A stretch of 6,277 nt of DNA, taken from assembly GCA_913020625.1 (NCBI GenBank), contig CAJVZX010000042.1, positions 1-6,277 on the forward strand, read 5' to 3'. The first letter of the stretch is position 1; each line of letters opens with the position of its first letter. Positions 1 through 6,168 of this stretch are shown piece by piece. Under the pieces are notes generated by a model. It ran no database searches, was not told the origin of the DNA, and saw only the letters and a list, made by a program, of their open reading frames with translations. The position numbers were made by a program, and so were the translations under genes. Source of the stretch: an uncultured Pelagibacterales bacterium (GTDB lineage Bacteria; Pseudomonadota; Alphaproteobacteria; Pelagibacterales; Pelagibacteraceae).

Positions 1-21
1 AATCCACTTCAATTACCTTAA

Positions 22-933
22 TTACTTAAGACAATATTCTATAACGCTTTTTACAGAACTAATTCTATTTTCAGCTTGGCTGTACACTTTAGACTGACTA
101 CCATACAGCACTTCTTTTGTTACTTCTTTCCCAATTGAAGCTGGCAGACAATGAAGAAATATTGCACTTTTAGGTTTTGCGAATGACATTAATTTAGAAT
201 TAACTTGAAATTTTTTTAACTCTTTTAATTTTTGAGCTTTATTTACTTCATGAAGTGAAATCCATTTATCGGTAATCACAACATCAGCATTTTCTACAGC
301 CTCCTGTGCACTTTGAAATATATTTATATTTCCTCCATTTTTTCTTGCCCAATTTAAAGATTCTTTTGGTGAATATTTTTTTGGACAACCAATATTTAAT
401 TTAAAATTTAACTTTGCTGAAATCTCAATGAGTGAATTTATAACGTTATTATTTCCATCTCCAACCCAACTTACTGCTATCTTCGATATATTCTTTCCTA
501 AAGTATCTTCTATATACTGAACATCACTGATTACTTGGAGTGCATGCGCCTTGTTTGATAATCCGCAGATTAATGGAATTGAAAGATATTTTTTGAATTC
601 CAAAACTTTATCATGATCTGTTGTGCGAAAAACAAACAAATCTCCTGAACGACTTAGAATTTTTGCAGTATCTTTTATGGATTCATCTTTTGAGCCCAAA
701 TGAATTTCATCCGATCTTAAAGTAATTGCCCTACCACCTCCAGCGAATGCTGCGTTTAATAGTGACATTCTAGTACGAAGTGACGGCTTTTCCATTAAAA
801 TTATCATTAATTTGTTTTTGAAAAAAGTTTCTTTTCTATGATTTGATCTTTTCTTTTTTCTTTTTTTTGAATTTTCAATTATGGATCTTATATCTTTTGC
901 AGAAATATCTTTGATATTGATAAAATGTTTCAT
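22..933 (-). CDS. argF: Ornithine carbamoyltransferase family protein (ArgF), divergent active site
   Basis: 303 aa, full length for the family (about 300-335). It should transfer the carbamoyl group of carbamoyl phosphate to ornithine, giving citrulline in cytosolic arginine synthesis. Visible motifs: carbamoyl-phosphate loop SLRTR at residues 51-55 (usually STRTR), IHLG near 77-80, HALQ at 130-133 (usually HPxQ), WVGDGNNN at 156-163, DKWISLH at 222-228 (usually DxWxSMG), HCLPA with the catalytic Cys at 261-265, and AENR at 287-290. The core fold and most phosphate-binding residues are kept, but the ornithine-binding SMG loop and the Pro of HPxQ are changed. The start MKHF matches the usual family N terminus. 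The ATG shares one base with the argD stop (TAATG), which suggests translational coupling. Residues 23-29 are Lys/Arg-rich, encoded by poly-A tracts. Family assignment is firm. Specificity for plain ornithine rather than an acylated ornithine is inferred from the argD neighbour and is less certain. Confidence 0.9.
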   Translation of the reverse strand: MKHFINIKDISAKDIRSIIENSKKRKKKRSNHRKETFFKNKLMIILMEKPSLRTRMSLLNAAFAGGGRAITLRSDEIHLGSKDESIKDTAKILSRSGDLFVFRTTDHDKVLEFKKYLSIPLICGLSNKAHALQVISDVQYIEDTLGKNISKIAVSWVGDGNNNVINSLIEISAKLNFKLNIGCPKKYSPKESLNWARKNGGNINIFQSAQEAVENADVVITDKWISLHEVNKAQKLKELKKFQVNSKLMSFAKPKSAIFLHCLPASIGKEVTKEVLYGSQSKVYSQAENRISSVKSVIEYCLK

Positions 934-2099
934 TAATCTTTGTATTCTTCACAAACATTTTTGATAATCTCTAGCCCCATATCCAATTCTTCTGTTGTGC
1001 TTAATAAACTAGGAAATAATCTAATGCAATTTTCTGAAGCTTTAACAACAAGCAGCTTATGTTTCATTAATTTCGACATAAAATCATTATTATCTACTTT
1101 TAATTTTAAACCTCTAATAAAGTTAACTCCTCTTACTTCTTCTATTATTTTTGGAAAACTGTTTTTTAGTTTTTTCAATTCTTTATCAAAATATTTACCT
1201 TTTGTTTTTACCCCTTCAAAAAAACCTTTTGCTAAAACAATATCAAGCACTGCATGAGCAGCGGCACATGCTAATAAATTATTTCCAAATGTGCTGCCAT
1301 GTGAACCTTGGGACATTCCTTTTGATACTTCATTTGTTAGCAAAATTGCACCAATAGGAAAACCGTTTCCAAATCCTTTAGCCACACAGCAAATATCCGG
1401 AGAAATACCTGAATTTTCAAATCCCAATAGTGACCCTGTTCTAAAGGATGTTTGCACGCAATCAAGAACAAGTAATATTCCATGATTGTCACAAATTTCT
1501 CTTAAACCGTTCAAACAGTAGTCAGGCAGAGCTCGAATTCCTCCTTCTCCCTGGATTGGCTCAACGATTATAGCGGCAGTATTTTTATTTATAGCTTTTT
1601 TTAATCCTTCATGATCTGCAAAAGCAACTTGGTCAAAACCTTCAACTTTGGGACCAAAACCTTCAGTATGTGATTTGTTGTTAGCTAGAAATAAGGCACT
1701 AAGTGTCCGACCGTGGAACGCCCCTGAAAATGAAATAATTCTATTTTTTCCTGGTTTTCCAATTTTATGGAAATATTTTCTAACAATTTTTATGCTTCCT
1801 TCAACACTTTCAGCGCCGCTGTTGCAAAAGAAAACTTTATCTGCAAAAGTATTATCTGTTAATCTTTTTGCCAAATGTTCTGCTTCTTGTATAATAAAAG
1901 CGTTTGAAACGTGAATAAGTTTTTTAGACTGATCTTGAATAGCTTTGATAACATGTGGATGGCAGTGTCCTAAGATGTTGGTAGCTATGCCTGCAACCCA
2001 ATCAAGGTACTTATCTCCATTTTCTGTATAAAGGAAAGTTCCCTTTCCCTCCTTAAAAGAAATATTCTTTCTCGCATATGTTCCAAGAATTGAGCTCAT
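933..2099 (-). CDS. argD: Acetylornithine aminotransferase (ArgD), PLP-dependent class III
   Basis: 388 aa, normal length. It converts N-acetylglutamate semialdehyde and glutamate to N-acetylornithine and 2-oxoglutarate in arginine synthesis, and may also serve as succinyldiaminopimelate aminotransferase in lysine synthesis. Class III aminotransferase marks are visible: NSGAE at 93-97 (PLP phosphate), FHGRT at 128-132, EPIQGEGG at 180-187 with the gate Glu, Asp213 of DCVQ for the pyridine nitrogen, the Schiff-base Lys241 in AKGFGNGFP, HGSTF at 267-271, and Arg360 in the RLFPSL segment for the substrate carboxylate. Oddities: the usual DEVQTGxGRTG reads DCVQTSFRTG (Glu to Cys, one residue shorter), GGNPLA reads GNNLLA, and RLxPPL reads RLFPSL. 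All chemistry-critical residues I can place are present. It follows the permease stop by 5 bp and runs into argF with a 1-bp overlap. No Shine-Dalgarno sequence is seen before the ATG. Confidence 0.95.
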   Translation of the reverse strand: MSSILGTYARKNISFKEGKGTFLYTENGDKYLDWVAGIATNILGHCHPHVIKAIQDQSKKLIHVSNAFIIQEAEHLAKRLTDNTFADKVFFCNSGAESVEGSIKIVRKYFHKIGKPGKNRIISFSGAFHGRTLSALFLANNKSHTEGFGPKVEGFDQVAFADHEGLKKAINKNTAAIIVEPIQGEGGIRALPDYCLNGLREICDNHGILLVLDCVQTSFRTGSLLGFENSGISPDICCVAKGFGNGFPIGAILLTNEVSKGMSQGSHGSTFGNNLLACAAAHAVLDIVLAKGFFEGVKTKGKYFDKELKKLKNSFPKIIEEVRGVNFIRGLKLKVDNNDFMSKLMKHKLLVVKASENCIRLFPSLLSTTEELDMGLEIIKNVCEEYKD

Positions 2100-2104
2100 A
2101 ATTA

Positions 2105-2917
2105 TTAAGATTTAATTTTATAACCTTTTTTATATAAAATATAAGATACAAACCAAGTAATTATACAAAGTAACGAAAGATATATTAAGCCAAAAGTTAT
2201 TGATCCATCTGAATTTCCGATAAATCCATATCTAAAACCATCAATCATATAGAAGAAGGGGTTAAATTTACTAATTAATTGTAAAAAGTTTGGTAACTTA
2301 TCTACTGAATAAAAAGTTCCAGATAGAAAAGATAATGGTACTATGAAAAAATTTGTAACAGTTGCCATATGATCAAATTTTTCAGCCCATAGCCCAGCAA
2401 TAAAACCTGCTGCACCCAAAATAAATGAACTTAGAAAAATATAAATAATAATATAAAGAATATTATTTATTTCAATATCAATTAAAAATGAAAACACAAT
2501 TATTGATGCTATTGCAATCATAAGTGCTCTTGTTATTGAGGCGAAGATTATGGATATGGTAACCTCGCCAGGTGAAAGAGGTGCTGCAATCATATCTACT
2601 ATATTTCCCATTATTTTTCCCATTAATAGCGAAGAAGATGAATGAGAAAATGCTTGCTGAATTATTTGCATTGCAATTAAACCTGGTGCAAGAAAATTGA
2701 TAAAAGACACTCCAAGAACATTTCCTCTTTCATTACCGATTGCTAATGAAATTACTAACAAAAATAAAATTGATGTTATCATTGGAGCAAACAAAGTTTG
2801 TGCCCATACAGTTAAGAACCTCAAAATTTCTTTTTTATATAAATGCCAAACTCCAATCCAATTTACAAAGCCAAAACGTCTTGAAGACGGTACATATTTA
2901 TTTTCTAATTCATACAT
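2105..2917 (-). CDS. ABC-2 type transporter permease (YadH/NodJ-like)
   Basis: 270 aa inner-membrane protein, the usual length for a single ABC-2 permease. After a cytoplasmic N terminus of about 38 residues there are six hydrophobic segments near 40-60, 72-92, 119-146, 152-178, 186-203 and 240-262, as expected for the family. Family-type signatures are APLSPGE at 111-117, just before TM3, and PLSFLSGTFYSVDKLP at 194-209, the conserved re-entrant or extracellular stretch, followed by FNPFFYMIDGFRYGF. Such permeases form dimers that work with a separate ATPase subunit to export lipids, polysaccharides or drugs. No ATP-binding subunit lies in this window, so the substrate cannot be told. It is the first gene of the minus-strand operon with argD 5 bp downstream; nothing links its function to arginine. 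MYELENK is the only plausible start. A TATAAT on the minus strand at 2923-2928 lies only 5 bp before the ATG. Confidence 0.9.
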   Translation of the reverse strand: MYELENKYVPSSRRFGFVNWIGVWHLYKKEILRFLTVWAQTLFAPMITSILFLLVISLAIGNERGNVLGVSFINFLAPGLIAMQIIQQAFSHSSSSLLMGKIMGNIVDMIAAPLSPGEVTISIIFASITRALMIAIASIIVFSFLIDIEINNILYIIIYIFLSSFILGAAGFIAGLWAEKFDHMATVTNFFIVPLSFLSGTFYSVDKLPNFLQLISKFNPFFYMIDGFRYGFIGNSDGSITFGLIYLSLLCIITWFVSYILYKKGYKIKS

Positions 2918-3052
2918 AGTTGATTATATTTATTGTTTTTTTACTCCAAATGTTAATAAAGTTTAATATTTTGTTGATTTTACCTAATTTTTATGTCTAA
3001 GTACCTGATATTGTAGGTTTGATTAAATAATATACAATATATAGTTGATATC
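2918..3052. promoter_or_regulatory. Divergent intergenic region between the permease-argDF operon and gcrA
   Basis: This is the longest non-coding stretch of the window (135 bp) and must hold promoters in both directions. It is extremely AT-rich. On the minus strand TATAAT lies at 2923-2928, 5 bp before the permease ATG, without a convincing -35 element (best is TTTGGA, 16 bp upstream). On the plus strand the best candidate for gcrA is described separately. I find no GANTC site, no strong inverted repeat and no recognisable riboswitch or terminator. Confidence 0.5.
3011..3038 (+). promoter_or_regulatory. Candidate sigma70-type promoter for gcrA
   Basis: TTGTAG at 3011-3016 (3 of 6 to TTGACA) and TACAAT at 3033-3038 (5 of 6 to TATAAT) are 16 bp apart. 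Transcription would begin near 3045, about 8 nt before the gcrA ATG at 3053. The -35 match is poor and AT-rich DNA gives many chance -10 matches, so this is only a candidate. Confidence 0.3.
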
Positions 3053-3568
3053 ATGGTTTGGACAGTAGACAAAATAGATAAGCTCAGACAGCTTTGGGGT
3101 AAGGGAAATACAGCTAATCAAATAGCTCAAATAATTGGAGATGTAACTAGAAATGCTGTGATTGGAAAAGCAAACAGGCTTAATCTTTCGAATAAATTAT
3201 CACCAAAATCAACAATTAATAATTCAAATAATTTTCATAAAAAAAAACCAACTAATATACCTAAAGGAAAAAAGGTAAAATTTAAATCTTTAATTATAGA
3301 TAAAAACTATGAGCCCGCTAAAAATCTCACTTTAGAACAACTCACATATGACACGTGTAAATATATGGAACTCAATGTTCATCCTGATCAACCAAATGCA
3401 ACTTTTTGTGGAAGAAAAACAGTAATTGGAAAATCGGGAAACAAGTTCAGCTACTGTCCTTTACATTTGATGATAATCTATCAAAAACCGAAGGACAAGA
3501 AGGATGATCTTATAAATAAAGAAGATAGTGTTCCTCAGTTCATTGAAAAAAAAATTAAATCTGCTTAA
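3053..3568 (+). CDS. gcrA: GcrA cell cycle regulator
   Basis: 171 aa, the usual size for GcrA. In Caulobacter GcrA binds the sigma70 holoenzyme and activates promoters carrying GANTC sites methylated by CcrM. The N-terminal helix-turn-helix domain (about 1-47) starts MVWT and contains the family signature VTRNAVIGKANRLNLS at 31-46, so the start is secure. Residues 48-80 are a Lys/Asn/Ser-rich linker without obvious structure. The C-terminal sigma-interacting domain (about 93-145) carries CKYMEL at 102-107, FCGRK at 118-122 and SYCPLHLMIIYQ at 133-144. Cys102, Cys119, Cys135 and His138 form a C-x16-C-x15-C-x2-H pattern that could bind a metal (inference). The usual CRWPxG is changed to CKYMEL. 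It is transcribed divergently from the permease-argDF operon; gcrA beside argD-argF is an order I recall from Rhizobiales. Its stop directly abuts the stop of the opposing epimerase gene. No Shine-Dalgarno is visible. Confidence 0.93.
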   Translation: MVWTVDKIDKLRQLWGKGNTANQIAQIIGDVTRNAVIGKANRLNLSNKLSPKSTINNSNNFHKKKPTNIPKGKKVKFKSLIIDKNYEPAKNLTLEQLTYDTCKYMELNVHPDQPNATFCGRKTVIGKSGNKFSYCPLHLMIIYQKPKDKKDDLINKEDSVPQFIEKKIKSA

Positions 3569-4519
3569 CTAATCTCTATTAAATTGCCCCGAATCACGAA
3601 ATCTAAAAATATAATCTGGCAAAACTGTCTCTACAGTCATGCCATTTATATTTAGATCTTTTAAACCAGGATAATGGCCTGTAACAACGCTGTCACAATC
3701 TTGAAGTAATAAAATTTGATCTTCTGTAAGTATAGTTTTTGTAAAAATTTCTAAAAATTTTGCTTGATATCTCGCAATGCCCCAAGGTATTGAAAGAAGA
3801 AATCTTTTCTTTTTAATTTGTTTCAATAAAATCTCCATAAGTTCTTTAAAAGAAAATGTTTCTGGTCCTCCTAATTCAAAAATGTTTTGTTCTATTTTTT
3901 CTTTCTCCAAAACTGCTATAATTGCACTTGCTACATCTTCCACCCATACTGGAGAAAATTTTGTTAAGCCACCGCCAAAAATTGGTAGTACAGGAAAAAA
4001 CTGAACAATGGATGCAAATTTGTTAAAAAAATTATCATTTATTCCAAAAACCAAACTTGGTCTTAAAATAACTGATTTCTTAAAATTTAAAATATTTTTT
4101 TCACCTTGCAGTTTAGATTTCATATATTTTGATTTATTTTTTTTATTAACACCAAGGGCACTAATGTGTATTAACTTATTTATATTGAACCGTTCACAAA
4201 AAGAGGATAATAAAGCTGGAAATTTAGAATGTATATCATCAAATTTCTGATATTTGTTTTCAAATAATATTCCGCAAAGGTTTATTACTATATCTGCATT
4301 CTTTAGAATATCTTTTATTTTGTTCTCATTAAGCATATCAAGATTTTTTATTAGATCAATCTGGCCTGGATTACCTAAAACTTTTAAATGAAGATTTTTA
4401 TATGGGAAGCGAGTTGGTATTATAACCCTATAGTCTTTTTCAGTTAATCTTCTTAATAAACTTCTTCCAATTTGACCACTACCACCCCAAAGAACGATTA
4501 TTTTCTGATTATTTTGCAT
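3569..4519 (-). CDS. NAD(P)-binding SDR/epimerase, NDUFA9-like
   Basis: 316 aa from the chosen ATG at 4517-4519 (MQNNQKI). An upstream in-frame ATG at 4577-4579 would add 20 residues unlike the family and run across the rnd start and the promoter, so I reject it. The Rossmann motif GGSGQIG (12-18) follows strand KIIVLW, as in extended/atypical SDRs. NLCGIL at 80-85 is the usual N-x-x-G segment. HISALGVN at 118-125, then Tyr132 and Lys136 in a YxxxK arrangement, and LRPSLVFG at 152-159 follow. The best match from memory is the alphaproteobacterial NAD-dependent epimerase family related to mitochondrial complex I subunit NDUFA9; members often keep the cofactor site without known enzyme activity. 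It may assist complex I or bind NADPH; substrate unknown. There is no signal peptide. It is convergent with gcrA (0 bp between stops) and divergent from rnd (36 bp between starts). Confidence 0.8.
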   Translation of the reverse strand: MQNNQKIIVLWGGSGQIGRSLLRRLTEKDYRVIIPTRFPYKNLHLKVLGNPGQIDLIKNLDMLNENKIKDILKNADIVINLCGILFENKYQKFDDIHSKFPALLSSFCERFNINKLIHISALGVNKKNKSKYMKSKLQGEKNILNFKKSVILRPSLVFGINDNFFNKFASIVQFFPVLPIFGGGLTKFSPVWVEDVASAIIAVLEKEKIEQNIFELGGPETFSFKELMEILLKQIKKKRFLLSIPWGIARYQAKFLEIFTKTILTEDQILLLQDCDSVVTGHYPGLKDLNINGMTVETVLPDYIFRFRDSGQFNRD

Positions 4520-4534
4520 TTTTTTGACATTATT

Positions 4535-4562
4535 ATTATATATATGTTTTTGATTATGACAA
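4535..4562 (-). promoter_or_regulatory. Candidate sigma70-type promoter for the epimerase gene
   Basis: Reading the minus strand, TTGTCA at 4562-4557 (5 of 6 to TTGACA) is followed after 16 bp by a perfect TATAAT at 4540-4535. Transcription would begin near 4528, about 8 nt before the ATG at 4519. The -35 element overlaps the rnd start codon at 4556-4558, so the two genes share DNA. On the plus strand a perfect TTGACA sits at 4524-4529, but no good -10 follows at 16-18 bp, so the rnd promoter remains unclear. Confidence 0.45.
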
Positions 4563-5191
4563 AAATATATAAATTTCAAGGTGATATCGATTCTGATACA
4601 TTACAAAAATTACAAAAGGTTAAAGAAATCGGCTGCGATGTAGAAGCTACAGGATTAAAAATACCTCACTTTGATAAACTTAGTCTAATACAAATTAGTC
4701 CTTCGAGTGATGTAGTGTACATTATTCAGCCTGATAGACAAAATTATAACTGTCCAAACTTAGTAAAGCTATTTGAAAATATTAATATTCTATTTATTTT
4801 TCATTATGCACGCTTTGACCTCAATGCTATTGAATATTTTCTTAAATGTGAAATAAAAAATTTCTATTGTTCAAAAATAAGTTCAAAAATCCTTCGAGGA
4901 TATACGCAAAATCATGGCCTTAAAGATCTTGTATTTGAATTTATTGGAAAAAAACTAGATAAAAAATATGGATCATCAGATTGGAACAAAGACTTAATGA
5001 CAGAAATTACAGACCAGCAGTTAGAATATGCTGCAGCAGATTGTAAATATTTAATCGAGATTAAAAATGGTTTAAATAAAATGATGGTACGTGAAGGAAA
5101 AACAGAACTGTATAATAATTGCGTAAAATTTTTAAAAACAAGAATTAAATTAGATCAAAATGGATATACTGAAGATATATTTACACACTAG
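4556..5191 (+). CDS. rnd: Ribonuclease D, short alphaproteobacterial form
   Basis: 211 aa from ATG at 4556 (MTKIYKFQGD), which aligns with the usual start of short alphaproteobacterial RNase D proteins. An ATG at 4544 would add four residues; a start at 4472 would add a hydrophobic extension lying inside the divergent epimerase gene and is rejected. It is a 3'-to-5' exoribonuclease of the DEDDy family that trims tRNA and other small RNA 3' ends in the cytosol. All five catalytic residues are visible: Asp28 and Glu30 (CDVEATGL), Asp88 (HYARFDLNAI), Tyr158 and Asp162 (YAAADCKYL). The family stretch CSKISSKILRGYT at 105-117 and NHGLKDL at 119-125 is also clear. No HRDC domains follow, unlike the longer E. 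coli enzyme. It is 5 bp upstream of kdsD and probably co-transcribed with it. Confidence 0.92.
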   Translation: MTKIYKFQGDIDSDTLQKLQKVKEIGCDVEATGLKIPHFDKLSLIQISPSSDVVYIIQPDRQNYNCPNLVKLFENINILFIFHYARFDLNAIEYFLKCEIKNFYCSKISSKILRGYTQNHGLKDLVFEFIGKKLDKKYGSSDWNKDLMTEITDQQLEYAAADCKYLIEIKNGLNKMMVREGKTELYNNCVKFLKTRIKLDQNGYTEDIFTH

Positions 5192-5196
5192 ATTTT

Positions 5197-6168
5197 ATGA
5201 ATAGGTTAAATTTTAATAAAATTGCTAAACAAGTTATCTCAACAGAAATACAAGCTTTAAAAAAATTACAAAAAAGTTTTGGTAAATCTTTTACTGAAGC
5301 AGTTGACTTGATTGCTAAATCTCAGGGAAAACTAATTCTCGCTGGAATAGGAAAATCGGGTTTGATTTCAACCAAAGGCTCAGCTACTCTTTCAAGTCTT
5401 GGAACGCCTTCTTTCTTTTTACATGTGGGCGATGCTGCTCATGGAGATTTAGGCGTCATAGGAAAAAAAGATATACTTTTAATATTAAGTTATTCTGGTC
5501 AAACAGAAGAATTAAAAAATATTATTCAATATGCTAATCGGTTCTCTATTCCTTTAATTGGAGTGGCATCAAAAACAGATAGCTTATTACTTAAAGCTAG
5601 TGATATTAAAATTATTCTTCCTGAGGTAAAAGAAGCTGGAATTGGCTCATTGGCACCAACTAGTAGTTCAACAATGTTTTGTGCATTTTTAGATTCATTA
5701 GCAGTTGCTCTTAGTTATAAAAAAAAATTTTCCACATATGATTTCAAAAATATCCATCCTGGTGGTTCACTTTTTAAAAAATTAACTACTGTGGAAGATT
5801 TGATGTATAAGGACAATGATTTGCCATTAATTTCGGAAAATACTAAATTTTCTGTTGCATTAAATATAATGTCAAAGAAAAAATTAGGTAGCTTAGTTAT
5901 GTTAAATAAAAAGAAATTTTTATCAGGTTTCTTAAGTGATGGTGATGTACGTAGAAAACACAAAAAAAGTATGTCCAATTTAAAAGTAAAAGATATTATG
6001 ACCAAAAATCCTTTAGTTGTTCAAAAAGATATCTTGGCAGCAAAAGCAATAAAAATAATGCAAAAGAAAAGAATTACGGCACTAATAGTTGGTAAAATAA
6101 TTACAAAAAATAAGATTAAAGTAATTGGCTTGATTCATATCCATCAAATACTTAGGGCTGGGATATAG
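5197..6168 (+). CDS. kdsD: Arabinose-5-phosphate isomerase (KdsD/KpsF/GutQ family)
   Basis: 323 aa, full length. It interconverts ribulose 5-phosphate and arabinose 5-phosphate in the cytosol, the first step to Kdo for lipopolysaccharide. The SIS domain (about 35-180) has GIGKSG at 50-55, GDAAHGDLG at 78-86, SYSGQTEE at 98-105, Glu146 (KEAG), LAPTSSST at 152-159 and HPGG at 187-190. The Lys, His and Glu positions known as catalytic or metal-linked in E. coli KdsD are present. The usual EACP after the Glu reads EAGIG. Two CBS domains follow (about 200-255, ending SDGDVRR, and 264-320, ending GLIHIHQILRAGI). The start MNRLNFNKIAKQVISTEI fits the family N-terminal helix. It sits between rnd (5 bp gap) and lptC (1-bp overlap). 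kdsC, often next to kdsD in gammaproteobacteria, is not between them. KdsD rather than a capsule or sugar-alcohol paralogue is inferred from the lptC neighbour. Confidence 0.93.
   Translation: MNRLNFNKIAKQVISTEIQALKKLQKSFGKSFTEAVDLIAKSQGKLILAGIGKSGLISTKGSATLSSLGTPSFFLHVGDAAHGDLGVIGKKDILLILSYSGQTEELKNIIQYANRFSIPLIGVASKTDSLLLKASDIKIILPEVKEAGIGSLAPTSSSTMFCAFLDSLAVALSYKKKFSTYDFKNIHPGGSLFKKLTTVEDLMYKDNDLPLISENTKFSVALNIMSKKKLGSLVMLNKKKFLSGFLSDGDVRRKHKKSMSNLKVKDIMTKNPLVVQKDILAAKAIKIMQKKRITALIVGKIITKNKIKVIGLIHIHQILRAGI

Noticed and set aside
1..21. Possible start of a next minus-strand gene (AAGG at 20-17 followed by GTG at 7-5 or TTG at 12-10), perhaps hslO by synteny
   Set aside because: Only two to four codons remain in the window, so neither the frame nor the gene can be supported.
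940..1914. Plus-strand open frames of 64-105 codons opposite argD
   Set aside because: They lie antisense inside a well-supported aminotransferase gene, overlap one another, and encode no recognisable motif; AT-rich DNA readily gives such shadows.
2697..2966. Plus-strand open frame of 89 codons opposite the permease start
   Set aside because: It is antisense to the permease N terminus, has no family features and no ribosome site.
4472..4555. N-terminal extension of RNase D with a hydrophobic segment, possible membrane anchor
   Set aside because: The extension is the complement of the epimerase 5' end and of the promoter; family alignment starts at the ATG at 4556, so the hydrophobic run is a frame artefact.
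4520..4579. 20-residue N-terminal extension of the epimerase-like protein
   Set aside because: It would cross the candidate promoter and overlap the rnd start; the Rossmann strand starts a few residues after the internal ATG at 4519, as usual in the family.
5715..6005. Minus-strand open frame of 96 codons opposite kdsD
   Set aside because: It is the complement of the kdsD CBS region, with Phe/Leu/Lys-rich sequence expected of a shadow frame.
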